Assembly: GCF_020283565.1 (NCBI RefSeq)
Contig: NC_060064.1
Location: 25,440,337-25,504,336 of the forward strand
Origin: Trifolium pratense
Lineage: Eukaryota > Streptophyta > Magnoliopsida > Fabales > Fabaceae
Direction: 5' to 3'
Length of the DNA stretch: 64,000 nucleotides
Shown here one piece after another: positions 1 through 11,024 of the stretch (position 1 is its first letter; each line of letters begins with the position of its first letter). The notes beneath the pieces were generated by a model. That model ran no database searches and was not told where the DNA came from. It worked only from the letters and a program-made list of their open reading frames with translations. Both the position numbers and the translations under genes were made by a program.

Positions 1-129
1 ACGTAGACAATATGTGCTATTTTTTGATGAAGTTATTATTTTATGAACACAAACTTATTAAACATAGTCTTAATTAACCAATTTAAACAAGCCTTTAGAA
101 ATAAAAAATGAATCCATCTTGCCTAGGAC
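1..129. repeat. copy of the segment 3' of the ELM2 pseudogene
   Basis: These bases match 14939-15063 almost exactly, apart from a 4-bp difference near 72-78. The next bases, 135-157, match 13863-13885, which lies inside exon 2 of the ELM2 pseudogene. The two blocks are therefore in reverse order relative to the pseudogene locus. This suggests a rearranged second copy, or a copy truncated by the window edge. There is no coding content. Confidence 0.85.
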
Positions 130-157
130 TTTTTTACATAAATGGTGGTAAATTTGC

Positions 158-435
158 CCAAGCATAAAAACCACATGTGGCAATGGTCGGATATATCTTT
201 ATCCCGCACCCATTGATCATATGTTTTCCACTTATCAGGCAATGGTCGGATATATCTTTATAGATGTTTTCCACTTATCAACAAGGCCTTCCGATAATAG
301 AAAATGATCTAGTCTACTCATCGAACTACCATTTGTACTAAATCACGTAAACTTTTTGCCCAACACCCGTAGATCCACCACTTCCATAACTTCTATCTCT
401 CTCTCCCTAACTCCCTCTCTCCCTCTCACTTGGAT
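158..435. other. intergenic, short direct repeat
   Basis: No gene is seen. A 22-bp direct repeat occupies 181-202 and 240-261, and each copy is followed by a shared segment reading ATGTTTTCCACTTATCA. A related motif recurs at about 1523 in front of another CT-rich block, so this belongs to the dispersed CT-rich repeat described next. Confidence 0.6.
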
Positions 436-870
436 TAATTTGGATATTTTACAATTTTTTTGTTATTGTTGTTGTTGCTGCAATTGTTCTCTCTCTCTCT
501 CTCTTTATCTCTAACTCTCTCCCTCTCTTTCCCCCTCTCTCTAACTCTCTCGCTCTCTCTTCTTCTTCTTCTTCTCTCTCTAAAATTCTCTCCCCCCCTT
601 TCTCTCTCCCTCCTTCTCTTGTTATGCAAATTTAACGTACATGTCATCTCCACAGAAGGAATAAACGGAGGTATTTGACAGACGCCAATCAATCAATTAT
701 AGGATGGTATTTTAACATTTCAAAAATTTCATGGAGGTATTTGACGATTTTTGCAATTTCAAGGGATATTTGCTTTGATAGTAATATTATATATTTTTCC
801 AGCCACTGTGATTAGGTCACAGTTCACTAGCTAAAATGGTTAAATATGTAAAAGTAACACAATTTTTGAC
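436..870. repeat. CT-rich low-complexity repeat, copy A
   Basis: A TTGTTGTTG run is followed by about 150 bp of CTCTCT-type microsatellite and then a unique tail (about 640-810). The tail is shared with 3480-3800, so the unit is a dispersed repeat and more than a simple microsatellite. Long open frames here are low-complexity artefacts (poly Leu/Ser or Arg/Glu). Confidence 0.75.
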
Positions 871-1007
871 AAATCTTTCACTGCAACAAATTTTTGTAAT
901 ACATTAAATTTAGTTGAAAGGTTTTAAAATAAAAGACGAATGGAAATAACTTTTATTTTTATATAGATGAAAGTTTAAAATTTCTATATTGTCAAAAGAT
1001 TTAGGCT
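871..1007. other. AT-rich spacer
   Basis: No gene is seen. A stretch at about 836-900 is similar to about 6490-6550 (the GTAACACAATTTT region), so it is a diffuse repeat. Confidence 0.4.
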
Positions 1008-1160
1008 TTGTTTGGATTGATGAAACAGAGCGGAGCAGAGTGGAATAGAATAAAAGGGAATTGAGTGGAATGGAATAAAAGAGAATTGAGTGGAACAAAA
1101 CGGAATGGAACAAAAATTCCACTCCATTGTTTGGATATTTTACGGTGTGGACGGAATGGA
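1008..1160. mobile_element. partial Tourist-like MITE (PIF/Harbinger)
   Basis: The left end reads TTA then GGCTTTGTTTGGATTGATG, which matches the terminus of the complete element at 11387-11656. It is followed by the same GGAATGGAA-rich interior. The right terminus is not found, so this is a truncated member. Confidence 0.45.
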
Positions 1161-1522
1161 ACAAGTTATAATCTATGACAGAAAACGAAAAACAAAAAGA
1201 ACAATAGAATAATACAAAACATGAAGAAGAAAAAATTAATTTTATAAATTAGACACCAAAATTACATCGATTTATACAATTCTTCAATTGTTTCAACTTC
1301 AAGTAAGGAAAATTAAATATTACTCTATCCGTCCCAAATTGATTGACACAGTTGACCTTTTCACGTATGTCGATGCATAATTTTGACAATTAATATTTTT
1401 AATTGTATAATAGTTAAAATTATAAAAATTTGAAATTTTGAAAATATTCGTCGAAACGAATCCAACAACATCTTATATGCTAATATTTATTTTTATTTAT
1501 TAGTAGAAAAATATAGTCAAAA
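1161..1522. other. AT-rich spacer
   Basis: No gene is seen. A single Stowaway-like end (ATCCGTCCCAAATTGATT) lies at about 1328 with no partner terminus nearby. Confidence 0.4.
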
Positions 1523-1830
1523 CAATGATCGGATATATCTTTCTCTCTCACCCTATCTCTCTATGTATTTCCCTCTCTCGAACGAATTTGAATATTTTAC
1601 ATGATTGTTGTTGCAGTTGTTCTCTCTCCCTCTTTTTACCCAACTCTATCTCCTTCTCCCTCTCTTTCCCACTCTCTCTAAATTTCTCCCTTTCTCTCTA
1701 ACTCTCTCCCTCTCTCTCTCTATCCCCTCTCTCTCACTCTCTCACTAACTCTCTCTCTCCCTCTCCCTCTATTTCTCTCTCTATCTCCCTTTCTTTATTT
1801 CTCTCTCTATAACTCTCTCTCACACTTCAG
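1523..1830. repeat. CT-rich low-complexity repeat, copy B
   Basis: The order matches copy A: a CGGATATATCTTT motif, then a TTTTACATGATTGTTGTTG segment, then about 200 bp of CTCTCT/CCCTCT. The unique tail seen in copies A and C is missing. Confidence 0.65.
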
Positions 1831-2856
1831 TCGAGGGGAAATTTACCTACAGTTTTAATAATTTACGGTGTATTTTTTTTTTTAAATTCAGTCATATTAA
1901 ATTTTTAGTAGTAATTTGATTGTATTTTAGTAAGTTTTGTATAGTTACATTATAAAAATAAGGAATTTAGTTCAATTGAAGATAGTACGAGAGTTTGAAG
2001 AAAAAGTGTGATTTGGGTTGTTAAGTTGTTAAATATATCTTTAGTGCTAACTGATTTATCTTTCATGCTTATTAACAAATTGTGGTACGATTTGTTTTGC
2101 TAATTTGTTAGATTTATCTTTAGTGTTTATCTGTTAGTGCTGGAAGAATTATCTTTGATGCTTGTTTGTTAAAGTTGTTTTATTTTGTGCATATAAAAGA
2201 GATCTTCAGCAATTTATTTGACACTAAAATTGAGAGAGCAAAACGGCTAGGAACATTTTAAAGGTCAAAGGAATTTAATTTTCATCATTGGAAACACCTT
2301 TGAGCTTCAAATATCTTCTGCTATTCATGTATAATTCTCAAAAATCTTTTGTTGTTGTTATTATTATTATTATGTCTAGCTATATCCCTTAGGTTAGATT
2401 AGGCAGATAAACTTCTTTGGATCTATGTTTAATGTTTTTCATTAGTATACGTATTCGTGAATTGTTCAAGATACTGAATGATTACTAACCCTCCTTTTAG
2501 TACTGGAGCCGAGATAATTGTTTAATCAAGTAGTTTATGTAGATATATCGAGTTTTTTTTATTGTGACTTTAGAATTAACGTACTTTAATACTTTCAATA
2601 ATTTTGGACTCACCTAAGACATTAGAGTGTTGCTATTAACAAATAGGGTTTAGAGACAAGACATTGGTCTTAACTATTTTTGTGTTAATTTGTCGTGGTA
2701 TAAAGAATGAATTTTAATGTATGACCGCAATTACCCAATAGTGATAGGAATTTGAGACAACTTAATTGTTTTTCTCATCTGAATCAAAACAAAATTATCT
2801 TTCTTGTTATTATTTATTTTGTTGTTACTATTTCTACTAAATCAATCTAAAAGCCC
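1831..2856. other. AT-rich intergenic, no gene seen
   Basis: About 1 kb of AT-rich sequence with a short (TTA)n run near 2360. I see no open frame, terminal repeats or RNA gene that I can support. Confidence 0.5.
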
Positions 2857-3384
2857 CTCAAATTACTGCTTTAATCTTAAGACAAACTTATTATAAATTT
2901 ATACTTGCTAAATAATCCATCAATTTTTCTTTTAAGTTGTAAAATTCAGAGACCGATTCCAATATTTTACAAGGTTGTTGTTGTTGTTGCAACTGTTCCT
3001 CATCTTCCTCTCTCTCCAAGATTATCTATCTCTTTCTCTCCCCCGTCTCCCCCCCCCCCCCCCCCCCGCCTTAACTCCCTCTCTTTCTCTCTAACTCTCC
3101 CTCTCTTTCTCTGCTTTAATCTCAAATTACTGCTTTAATCTTAAGACAAACTTATTATAAATTTATACTTGCTAAATAATCCATCAATTTTTCTTTTAAG
3201 TTGTAAAATTCAGGGACTGATTCCAATATTTTACAAGGTTGTTGTTGTTGTTGCAACTGTTCCTCATCTTCCTCTCTCTCCAAGACTATCTATCTCTTTC
3301 TCTCCCCCGTCTCTCTCTCTCTCCCTCCTTAACTCCCTCTCTTTCTCTCTAACTCTCCCTCTCTTGCGTTCTCTCTCCTTCTTA
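2857..3384. repeat. 264-bp tandem duplication, CT-rich copy C
   Basis: Two units, 2857-3120 and 3121-3384, share a unique leader (CTCAAATTACTGC...), the TTGTTGTTG run and a CT-rich block. The first unit also has a run of about 18 C at 3050-3067. The open frames here are repeats of each other and low complexity, so I do not call genes. Confidence 0.8.
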
Positions 3385-3840
3385 TTCTCTCTAACTCTCT
3401 TTGTCTCCCCCTCTTTCTCTCTCTCCTTTTATGCAAATTTAGCATACACGTCATCACCACAAAAGGAGTAAATTGAGTCGGGGACAATTTGATAGACGCC
3501 GCTTAATTTTAAGGTAGTATTTTAACATGAGTTGTGTTATTTGTACAACTATTTTGCTACAACATGTTTGGACAACATTTTTTTCCTTCTTCATCTTGCA
3601 CAAAAAACAATAAAGTGAGAGAGAGTAAAAATATAATGTGAGTATGAGAGAGAGTTGTCCAAAATGTTGTACAAAATTGGTTGTACAAATAACATTTCTC
3701 TTTTAACATTTCAAAAATTTCATGCAGATATTTGATGATTTTTGCAATTTCAAGGGATATTTACCATGATAGCAATATTATATATATTTTCAGCCCCCAT
3801 GATTAGGTCATAATACACTAACCACTCGCCACAAACTCAC
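3385..3840. repeat. tail of CT-rich repeat copy C
   Basis: 3480-3528 and 3701-3800 together match the tail of copy A (about 655-810). The match is interrupted only by the MITE at 3529-3700. No coding sequence is seen. Confidence 0.75.
3529..3700. mobile_element. 172-bp Mutator-type MITE with 9-bp TSD
   Basis: The terminal inverted repeats are GAG(TTG)TGTTATTTGTACAAC on the left and its near-perfect complement on the right; homology continues inwards for about 45 bp. A 9-bp direct repeat, TTTTAACAT, flanks it at 3520-3528 and 3701-3709. The paralogous segment near 707-720 carries a single TTTTAACAT, an empty site. A 9-bp duplication suits the Mutator superfamily. There is no coding capacity. 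Confidence 0.85.
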
Positions 3841-3971
3841 ATTTTCAATTTCCAACATTTTACTACCCCCAATTTTCTTCTACTCTCCAATTAAAATCTC
3901 CACCCTTTCTCTTAACTCTACTCTTCTTTTTTTTTTAGGTAAAAGGTGAGCAAATGGTGAACCATATGCAA

Positions 3972-3976
<5 letters not shown>

Positions 3977-4003
<27 letters not shown>
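3977..4003. repeat. (TA)n microsatellite
   Basis: About 13 TA dinucleotides just 3' of the LINE ORF1 relic. Confidence 0.9.
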
Positions 4004-4007
<4 letters not shown>

Positions 4008-4055
4008 AATACAGATAGAGAAAGAGAATGGGGACATAACGAAAACCTTTCAAGA

Positions 4056-5323
4056 TCAAAAGCAAGAAAATAAAATCATGACAAAGCGAAGGAAAGAAAA
4101 ATCAAGTAACCACCCAAACTACGGTTTGCCCTTCTTTCTGTTGCCCTTAAACACCACCTCTGTGAAAGGCTACTCCCTATCAGCAGCATGATTCTCCAGA
4201 TGATTAATTGCCGCCGCATTCTCTTCCTCATCAGCATACATCTTATGTCCAAAGTCGCCTATGCCGCTCGAACAGCCAACAAGACCCAAATTCGGAGTTT
4301 GTTTGTCCACTTTTTGTGTCGTGACCAATTCCTTAGCATGAACATCCTCTACCTGCACTATTTGCACAACTTCAGAGGAGATACTAGTTTCTCCCTCAGG
4401 ATTTATAACATCTCCTACCTTATTCAGTACCTCCTTGGCTTTTATCATATACTCAATAAGTGGATCTTCATCTGTCGCAATTTGCTTGCCTCCTTCGGCA
4501 ACCGTTGCTGGTGCAGAAGGCGTCACAACAGTTGGCACTTTCCGATTGTGCACTAAACTCGCAGAGTTTTTTTTTTTGTGAAATCTGGTACTTGCAATTC
4601 TTAAAAGAATGCCCAATAATTTGACAAGAGTGACAGAACGGAGGAAGATTCTCATATTCAGCATCAACATAAAAATCAAAGTCATTCCTTTCAAGAAGGA
4701 TTTTTCTCGCAAGTTTGAACTCAAATCCAGATCTATTAAAATTCTTACAAAGTGACCAAAAGTTCTCTTCTTAGTTGCCTCATCGAGAGCCAAAGGACTA
4801 CCTACAGCCCCCGCACTTTCAAACAGAACTTGAGGTTGCCAATATTCACGGGCAAGCCCATGAATACGAATCCATGTTTGAGCATTATAGTTGCTTGCAC
4901 AATATATGGGTTAAAATCAACAGACCAAGAAAAATTCTTAAGTAAACCCGGTGAGAGGTTCCAAAAATCTATGGATCTCACTGCACTTAAATCATCCAAG
5001 GATGAAAAAATAAATTCAAAATAGCCTTTACCTAAGGAAACCATGGACCACTCCTCATTAGTTTTTCCATAACTTGAGAATTCTTTCCTTCAAATCTTGC
5101 ATACGGATAGGGGATGAACCCTTCGGGAGAGTAAACCGTCCGTGAAGGACATTTTGACAATCAATGACACCGGCTAAATATTCAGCCTCAATAATTTTGA
5201 TCGAAATTTGCTCACCTTTCAAACAACGTTGAGGTCGGGATATTGCACGAATTGGATAAAGCTTGTGCAAACGACTTGGTAGTCGTCAAAGAACCTTTTG
5301 ATTGAGCAGCTTGAGCCATGAAT
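4056..5323 (-). pseudogene. DUF4283/zinc-knuckle protein relic (LINE ORF1 type)
   Basis: Read on the minus strand it starts at 5323 with MAQAAQSKGSLTTTKSFAQA and then carries the DUF4283 nucleic-acid-binding region (about 5270-4800; segments LAGVIDCQNVLHGR and FSWSVDFNPYIVQ). A CCHC knuckle of the form CHSCQIIGHSFKNC follows at 4639-4598, and a low-complexity tail ends near LENHAADRE. The reading frame shifts near 5225, near 4800 and between the knuckle and the tail. A stop at about 4170 precedes a recognisable continuation (PFTEVVFKGNRKK). In plants this domain order is typical of LINE ORF1 or of genes derived from it. No reverse transcriptase follows, so it is a broken fragment. Confidence 0.75.
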
Positions 5324-5958
5324 GATTCCAACAAAGCAAAAGCAACAAAACAAAAGATCACAACAGAGAGCAAAGAGAAGACACAAAATCCAAATCAAAA
5401 CAAAATTGCTACCAAAATTAGGAAACCTATAAACAGTACTGTTTCTCACCCTAGAGATAGTGGAAGGAGCTTCCACGTAATCTCACAGTACAGAACACGA
5501 GGAAAACCACAACAGAGCAGAAACCTTAAGGAACGACAGTGATTGGAGACACAGTCCTCTGTCGTTCTAGAAATCGACCCGCTTAAGAAGAAAGGAAGGT
5601 AAACGAACCCAGTGAACCGCCAACGGATGTGACTTGTCGATATGAGATTGCATCCCCAAATTTGCGACTCTACTCACTCCTTCTATTAACTCTACTCACT
5701 CCTTCTATTAACCTTGCTCCTCTTATATCTTTAAAGGACATTGTAATTTATATAAAATTTTGTGTATTTAGATTTGTTTTGTCGCTATTATTATGTATTT
5801 TATAAAAGTTCATAATATTTTTCATTAGGAAAAATATATACACTACTGCTCCTTCCCTCCCTAATTATAAAATTTTTTTCTTTCAAAATTCAACATACAT
5901 TATATTTAAAAAAAAAACACTCATTTAAGATATCATTGAAAATGTGCATAATTACATA
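5324..5958. other. spacer with short tandem repeat
   Basis: The first about 300 bp may be the leader of the ORF1 relic. A 24-bp tandem duplication (ACTCTACTCACTCCTTC type) lies at about 5668-5713. The rest is AT-rich with no gene. Confidence 0.4.
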
Positions 5959-6256
5959 CTCCCTCCGTCCCAAATTATAAGAGAAAAAATACATTTTTTT
6001 TGTCCCAAGATATAAGGGAAAAAATCATTTTCAAGAATGTTTTTTTTCTTATTCTCATAAAATTAAATACAAATTGCATTTAATTTTTTCTCTCTCCTTT
6101 TTCTCAATAAGCAATAACCAATAAAATTTGTTTTTATATCTTCCTATGCAATTTATTACAAGGAAAACTCTCAAAAATAAATTTGAAATTATCATGTTTA
6201 TTTTTTCTTAATAAGTGTAATTTTTTTTTTTTTGCCTTATATTTAGGACGGTGGAG
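5959..6256. mobile_element. Stowaway-like MITE (298 bp)
   Basis: The termini are CTCCCTCCGTCCCAAATTAT on the left and the complement of CTCCACCGTCC on the right. TA dinucleotides at 5957-5958 and 6257-6258 fit the TA target duplication of Tc1/mariner-type elements. The interior is AT-rich and non-coding. Confidence 0.8.
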
Positions 6257-6423
6257 TATTGTGCCATATGCAGAATTCCACATGCGCTATTCACGTAATT
6301 TTATTTAAATGGCATCGTTCAAAACAATGTGAGACATGTTTGGCACATGTTTAAGCAGTTTTAATTAGGAACACATATACACAGCATATGTAAGTAATTT
6401 CCCATCGAAACGTACATTAATTT

Positions 6424-6517
6424 TCTCTCTTTTATTATATGGTTAAGTATGTAAAATTTATATGTAAAAGTCTCTCTTTTATTATATGGTTAAGTATGTA
6501 AAATTTATATGTGAAAG
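6424..6517. repeat. 47-bp tandem duplication
   Basis: Two copies starting at 6424 and 6471 (TCTCTCTTTTATTATATGG...). The surrounding 6259-6610 is AT-rich with no gene. Confidence 0.8.
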
Positions 6518-6611
6518 TAACACAATTTTATGATAAATCTTTCACTACAACTAATTTTTTTAGGCTTATATTACATTGAAGTTGGAAATTGGCTTTGATT
6601 CAATAAAATAA

Positions 6612-6800
6612 TTAGTGTCGGTCAAAATCGTCGCTAAATGCTTAGTGCAGCGGTTGGACGTGTGTCGAGAAAAGAGGCGCCGCTTTGACATTTAGCGGCG
6701 GTTCTTCAGAAGCGTCGGTATAACCACAGGTAGCTTGTTAGCGTCGAATGTGGTCACTTTTGCGGTGGTTCGCAACCGCCATTATTTGTAGTATTTTGCA
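6612..6800. mobile_element. possible CACTA element terminus
   Basis: A GC-richer island carries repeated AGCGGCGGTT/GTCGCTAAATG-type motifs and ends in ATTTGTAGTA, resembling the subterminal repeats of plant CACTA (En/Spm) elements. I cannot pair two termini or see a 3-bp target duplication. It is probably a fragment. Confidence 0.35.
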
Positions 6801-7241
6801 GGTTTTTTTGATCTATTAGCTATGGTTGGCACTGTCGCTGTTCGCTTTTTTTTTTTATAAAAAAAAACTGCTTTTTTTTTCCCCACAATTTTTTTAAACT
6901 TTTTTTTTCCAAAACAAAATATTTGTTAAAAAAATAATAAATAAACATAATAAGAGAATTGGTTTTGCTATTTAAAAAGGGTTAACGGCGCAGCTTGTTG
7001 TCCGTTTACCTTTCATTCATATGTAATTTCTCTATATTTATTAATATAATTTGAAGGGTGGTTTTAAAAAAAATAAGAAATTTCATATAGTCCCAAGTAC
7101 TTCAAATTATTAGTGTTTCTCTAAGAACTTCAATTACCATTACCAAGTAATTCAACCTAAAGCAAAATATTACAATATCAAATCGTTCAGATCTAAAACA
7201 TCCTTCAAAAGATATCAATGTATTTCAAAATATAATAAACT
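6801..7241. other. AT-rich spacer
   Basis: Homopolymer A and T runs. No gene is seen. Confidence 0.4.
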
Positions 7242-7256
7242 AAAGTACTCGATCAA
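7242..7256. repeat. LINE target-site duplication, left
   Basis: AAAGTACTCGATCAA, repeated exactly at 9023-9037. Confidence 0.9.
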
Positions 7257-8907
7257 GGAGTATAGACCTATATCTTGCTGCAACACTATATACAAGATCA
7301 TATCAGAAGTCCTAACCAGAAAAATGAGGGAGGTGATGACTAACATTGTTGGTCAGAACCAAGCTGCCTTTGTGCCAGGTCAGATTATTCATAATCATAT
7401 CTTGCTGACATATGAATTAATTAAAGGGTACAATAGAAAAGGGGACACCCCTAGGTGTATGATGCAACTTGACATTCAAAAAGCTTATGACACCATTGAT
7501 TGGAAATCTATGGAATGTGTGCTAAATGAAGTTGGTTTCCCAAAACAATTTACAAAATGGATCATGGTAGCTGTGACTTCTGTCTCTTATAGATTTAACA
7601 TAAATGGGAGCTATTCCACCATTATGAAGGCTAATCGCGGCCTTCGGCAAGGGACCCTATCTCTCCTCTTTTATTTGTCATCATGATGGAGTACTTAAAC
7701 CGTTGCTTTCGAAGGATACAAAAGAACCACAACTTAAATTTTCATACCAAGTGTGAGAAACTCGGCCTCACCAAATTTGCTTTACTGACGATCTTTTATT
7801 ATTTTCCAGAGGTGATAAGGGCTCTGTTACAATTATGTTGGAAGTCTTCGACAAATTCTCTAAGTCAACGGGCCTCAAAGTCAACCCTTCTAAGTGTTGC
7901 ATTTTCTTTGGTGGTGTAGACCAAAGTAGTAAGGATGATATTAAAAGAATCACTCACTTTGAAGAAGGTAAGCTTCCTTTCAGATACCTTGGGATTCCAA
8001 TGACTAGTAAGAAATTATCTATTCAAAACTACATGGGCTTGATTGATAAAATTGTTGGGCTGGTAGTATAGAGAAGAGTCGTAAAGCCCCCGTTGCTTGG
8101 AAATCTATTTGTCAGCCTAAGCGTAATGGTGGTCTAAATCTCATTGATCTAGAGGTTTGGAATCGTATTACTTTGTTGAAGCTTCTTTGGAACCTTAGTG
8201 GCAAATCAGATAGCCTTTGGGTGAAATGAGTCCATACGTACTACATTAAAAATCAGCAGATTATGGAGGCTTGTATCCCGGATAATGCATCCTGGATTAT
8301 GAAGGCTATTATGCAGCATCGCGATGGTATCCATCAGAATCATGTCTGGATAGAGATGTTGAATGCCTCAAAATTTAGCATGAAAAAGATGTACATGGCA
8401 GTTCATGATAGAGCTCAAAGTATTGTGTGGAGAACCTTGTTCTATGGAAATGTGGCCTGTCGTAGAGCTCTTGTTAACCTTTGGATTGCTTGTAATGAGA
8501 GGTTGGCTACTCGCGACAGATTACACAAACATGGAGCAATTGATACAATCCGATGTTGCTTCTGCAATGCTGATGAAACACAACAACACCTAATGTTTAA
8601 TTGTAGTGAAACAAAGGGTATTTGGAGAAAAGTCCTGCAGTGGATACAAGTTGATCACAACCCTTTGGGCTGGCGTCACGAAGTGGATTGAATTATTCAA
8701 CAAACAAAGGGAAAGGGAAGCCGTGCTAAGATCCTAAAACTTGCTTTTACTGAATGTGTTTATGAAATTTGGAGGTATAGGAATGCTGTCAGCTTTGGTA
8801 ACGCTGGTCTAAACCAGCATACTGATGAAAAAATAATTGATAATATAGTGTATAGAGGATGGACAAATAGGAAGTTAAAAACACACCTAGCTAAACTAAT
8901 GATGTAA
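7257..8907 (+). pseudogene. LINE reverse transcriptase / zf-RVT remnant
   Basis: 7257-7680 encodes RT fingers and palm (EYRPISCCNTIYKIISEVL, AFVPGQIIHNHILL, MMQLDIQKAYDTIDW, NRGLRQG). The frame then shifts. The YADD-box area at about 7785 is degraded, and a later frame (7835-8060) encodes FDKFSKSTGLKVNPSKC and LPFRYLGIPM. 8263-8691 encodes the zf-RVT region (WRTLFYGNVACRRALVNLW, CCFCNADETQQHLMFNC). At least three frameshifts and several stops make it non-functional. The polymerase motif A aspartate (LDIQKAYD) is still readable. Confidence 0.9.
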
Positions 8908-9022
8908 AGAGGCTAGTGTTTGGTTGTTTTGTCCTTTTTTTTGATATATTTGGCTGAATCCTTGAGATTGTCGTGTACTTGATGATTTTTCGTTTAATCA
9001 AAGTTTTCCTTGATTCAAAAAT
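7257..9022 (+). mobile_element. 5'-truncated LINE insertion
   Basis: The insertion is bounded by exact 15-bp direct repeats. It begins abruptly inside the reverse-transcriptase coding region (EYRPISCCNTIYK) and ends in a short A-rich tail (GATTCAAAAAT) after a LINE-type 3' end. Abrupt 5' truncation, an A-rich 3' end and a long target duplication are the marks of target-primed reverse transcription. The element is about 1.77 kb and lacks ORF1, the endonuclease and the N-terminal reverse transcriptase. Confidence 0.9.
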
Positions 9023-9037
9023 AAAGTACTCGATCAA
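9023..9037. repeat. LINE target-site duplication, right
   Basis: AAAGTACTCGATCAA, identical to 7242-7256. Confidence 0.9.
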
Positions 9038-9078
9038 TATACTAAACTACTCAATAATCACCCTACTTCAAAATTTAA

Positions 9079-9406
9079 GATATTAAAAAAATGGCTTAAT
9101 TGCACATTTAGTCATTTATGTTTATTTTAGGTTTCAAGTTAGTCCCTTATATTTTAAGAGTTTCAAGTTGGTCCCTCAAGTTTCGAAAATTTGAATTAGT
9201 TACTCCCTATTTAATCATCTTTATAGGATTAACTAATTAAAATTTTAGAAACTTGAGAGATCAACTAGAAACTTTTAAAAACTTGAGGGACAAACTTGAA
9301 ACTTTTAAAATATAAGAGACCAATTTGAAACAAAATGAACATAAGAGGCCAACTTGAAACACTTTTGAAGAAACCAAATATGCAATTAAGCCGTTTTTTT
9401 AATATC
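9079..9406. mobile_element. foldback MITE, TTGGTCCCTxA family
   Basis: The ends are inverted copies (GATATTAAAAAAA, one variable base, then GGCTTAATTGCA). The arms are built of repeated AAGTTGGTCCCTTA-like motifs, so nearly the whole 328 bp can fold on itself. The same family appears as the nested elements at 61650-63090. It is non-coding. A target duplication was not resolved. Confidence 0.75.
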
Positions 9407-10111
9407 ATAAAATTTGTTGGAAGGTTTTAAAATAAGAGACGAGTGGAGTATTTTCTATCATCGTTAAAGAAAATTTATGGACCCACCATCGATCATTTTC
9501 AATTCCTACTTTAGGCTTTATTATAAAAAAAGATTGATTTTTCAATTCATTAAATGATTGATGTATCAAGTCTATATTGTAGGTCACATCAATTATTCAA
9601 TTAACTTAAATATAATTTTTTTTCTATAAGGGAAGTACAAAATTTCTATATTTTTCATTTTGTAAAAAAAAAAATCTATATTTTCAATATTCTTTGGGCT
9701 TGTTTGGTATTGGGCTTACTTTGTAGCCCAATAATTTCAATATAAAAGTACTTTTGTGTAACCTAATTCATGTCAAGGAGCCATTGCTACACCAATCTTC
9801 ATTTTTCTTTTTCATCTGTCATGCGTTTTTCTTCTTGATTTCTTGTGAGTATTTTTTCGTTCTTCTTTCTTGGCTTGTATCTCCTTCTCTATTGCAAGAC
9901 TTTTATGTTTCTTTTCCAATTGCATGTGTTTTATACTTTGTGGGTTTTCTTTGTCTTTAGTTCAGATCTGGGTTTTAACTTTTCAATTATTATAAATAAG
10001 CCTCAAAACTCTCATATTTTCAGCTTATTGAGGACTTTGTTCTCTCCACCAAAAAGTTTATTTTGGAGTTTGTAGGGGAGTAAATGTTACATCTTATTTT
10101 TATTTTAAGAG
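9407..10111. other. AT-rich intergenic, no gene seen
   Basis: T-rich open frames at 9754-10075 encode Phe/Leu-rich low-complexity peptides without homology that I can recognise. Confidence 0.45.
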
Positions 10112-10646
10112 TATGGTTTTAAATTGCGGTTGTGGTCGCAGATGCAGTAACGGTTACGGTCGTTGCAATTGTGGTTACGATTATAGTTGTTGCGATTGTG
10201 GTTATTGTAACTGCTGTTGTGTGCAATACGATTGTTGCGGTGTAAAATCTTTTTGAAATTTCGCAAATTATATATAGAATGACACCACTATGTCATTACA
10301 CTATTTACTCACAATTGTAGAATCTTAGTTTATTTCATAAGCATTGATTCGAACGTGATTAAAATATATGGTTAAGAGAGATTGTTAAAAGTTAGATTTT
10401 CGTTAGATTTAATGCAAATTAGGATTTGAGATTCATAAATTTTATTTTTTTGTGAGAAAATTTGAACGAACATGGTCAAAATCGTCTAATGTGTGACTTT
10501 TGATGTAGCTTCAAATGCGGTTATGATGCGGTCGTACACGTGAATGAAAATCATACTGCAATTGCGGTGCAATGCAGTTGTGGAGGCTACTGCATTAGCA
10601 ATATTGCGGTCACAATTGCAAATGTGGACCGCAATTTAAAATCATG
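10112..10646. mobile_element. Mutator-like MITE with GCGGTTGTGG inverted ends
   Basis: The left end (TATGGTTTTAAATTGCGGTT) and right end (complement of ATGATTTTAAATTGCGGTCC) are inverted repeats. The interior is rich in TTGCGGTTGTGG-type motifs. Related, shorter sequence lies in carboxylase intron 2 (about 40345-40515). It is non-coding. The superfamily is inferred from the long imperfect inverted ends. No clear target duplication was found. Confidence 0.65.
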
Positions 10647-10812
10647 TTGAGTGTTTTTTTTTTAGGTTATGAAATGATTGTTTAGCTTTACCAAAAAAAA
10701 TTAATGTTTATGATTAATATAATTTTTAGTAGTTGTTTAAGGCCAAGTATATGCTGCATAAGTTAGATGAATCTTTCACTATGCATAAGTTTGTTTCAAC
10801 CATTGAATTAAT

Positions 10813-11024
10813 AAGGGTTCGTTTGACCAAACTTTTTTTTTAAAGCTTATGCAAACAGCTTACCTAATATAAATTAGGTTTTATGCTATTTATAAGTTCA
10901 CACTAGTGAAAATTGTAATTTTATAAGCTATTTTATCATAAACTACTTTGACAAACTTATAATAATATATAAAAATTGCATAAGCTGTTTGCATAAGCTC
11001 TAAAAAAAGTTGGGCCAAACAATG
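10813..11024. mobile_element. foldback MITE (TTATGCAAACAGCTTA family)
   Basis: The inverted arms share CAAACTTTTTTT, AAGCTTATGCAAACAGCTTA and its complement. Similar but degraded stretches occur at about 24750-24905, 38650-38740 and 60045-60260, so this is a dispersed family. It is non-coding. Confidence 0.65.

Noticed and set aside
435..692. Overlapping open frames on both strands in the CT-rich block
   Set aside because: Poly Leu/Ser and Arg/Glu peptides come from the microsatellite; no start context, domain or codon signal.
1322..1350. Stowaway-type end CCGTCCCAAATTG
   Set aside because: No matching second terminus or TA-flanked partner within a few hundred bases.
2905..3471. Two similar open frames of 77 and 100 aa
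   Set aside because: They are the two units of a 264-bp tandem duplication and are low complexity.
9754..10075. Phe-rich open frames suggesting a small membrane protein
   Set aside because: T-rich sequence; no signal of a gene structure and no conserved motif.
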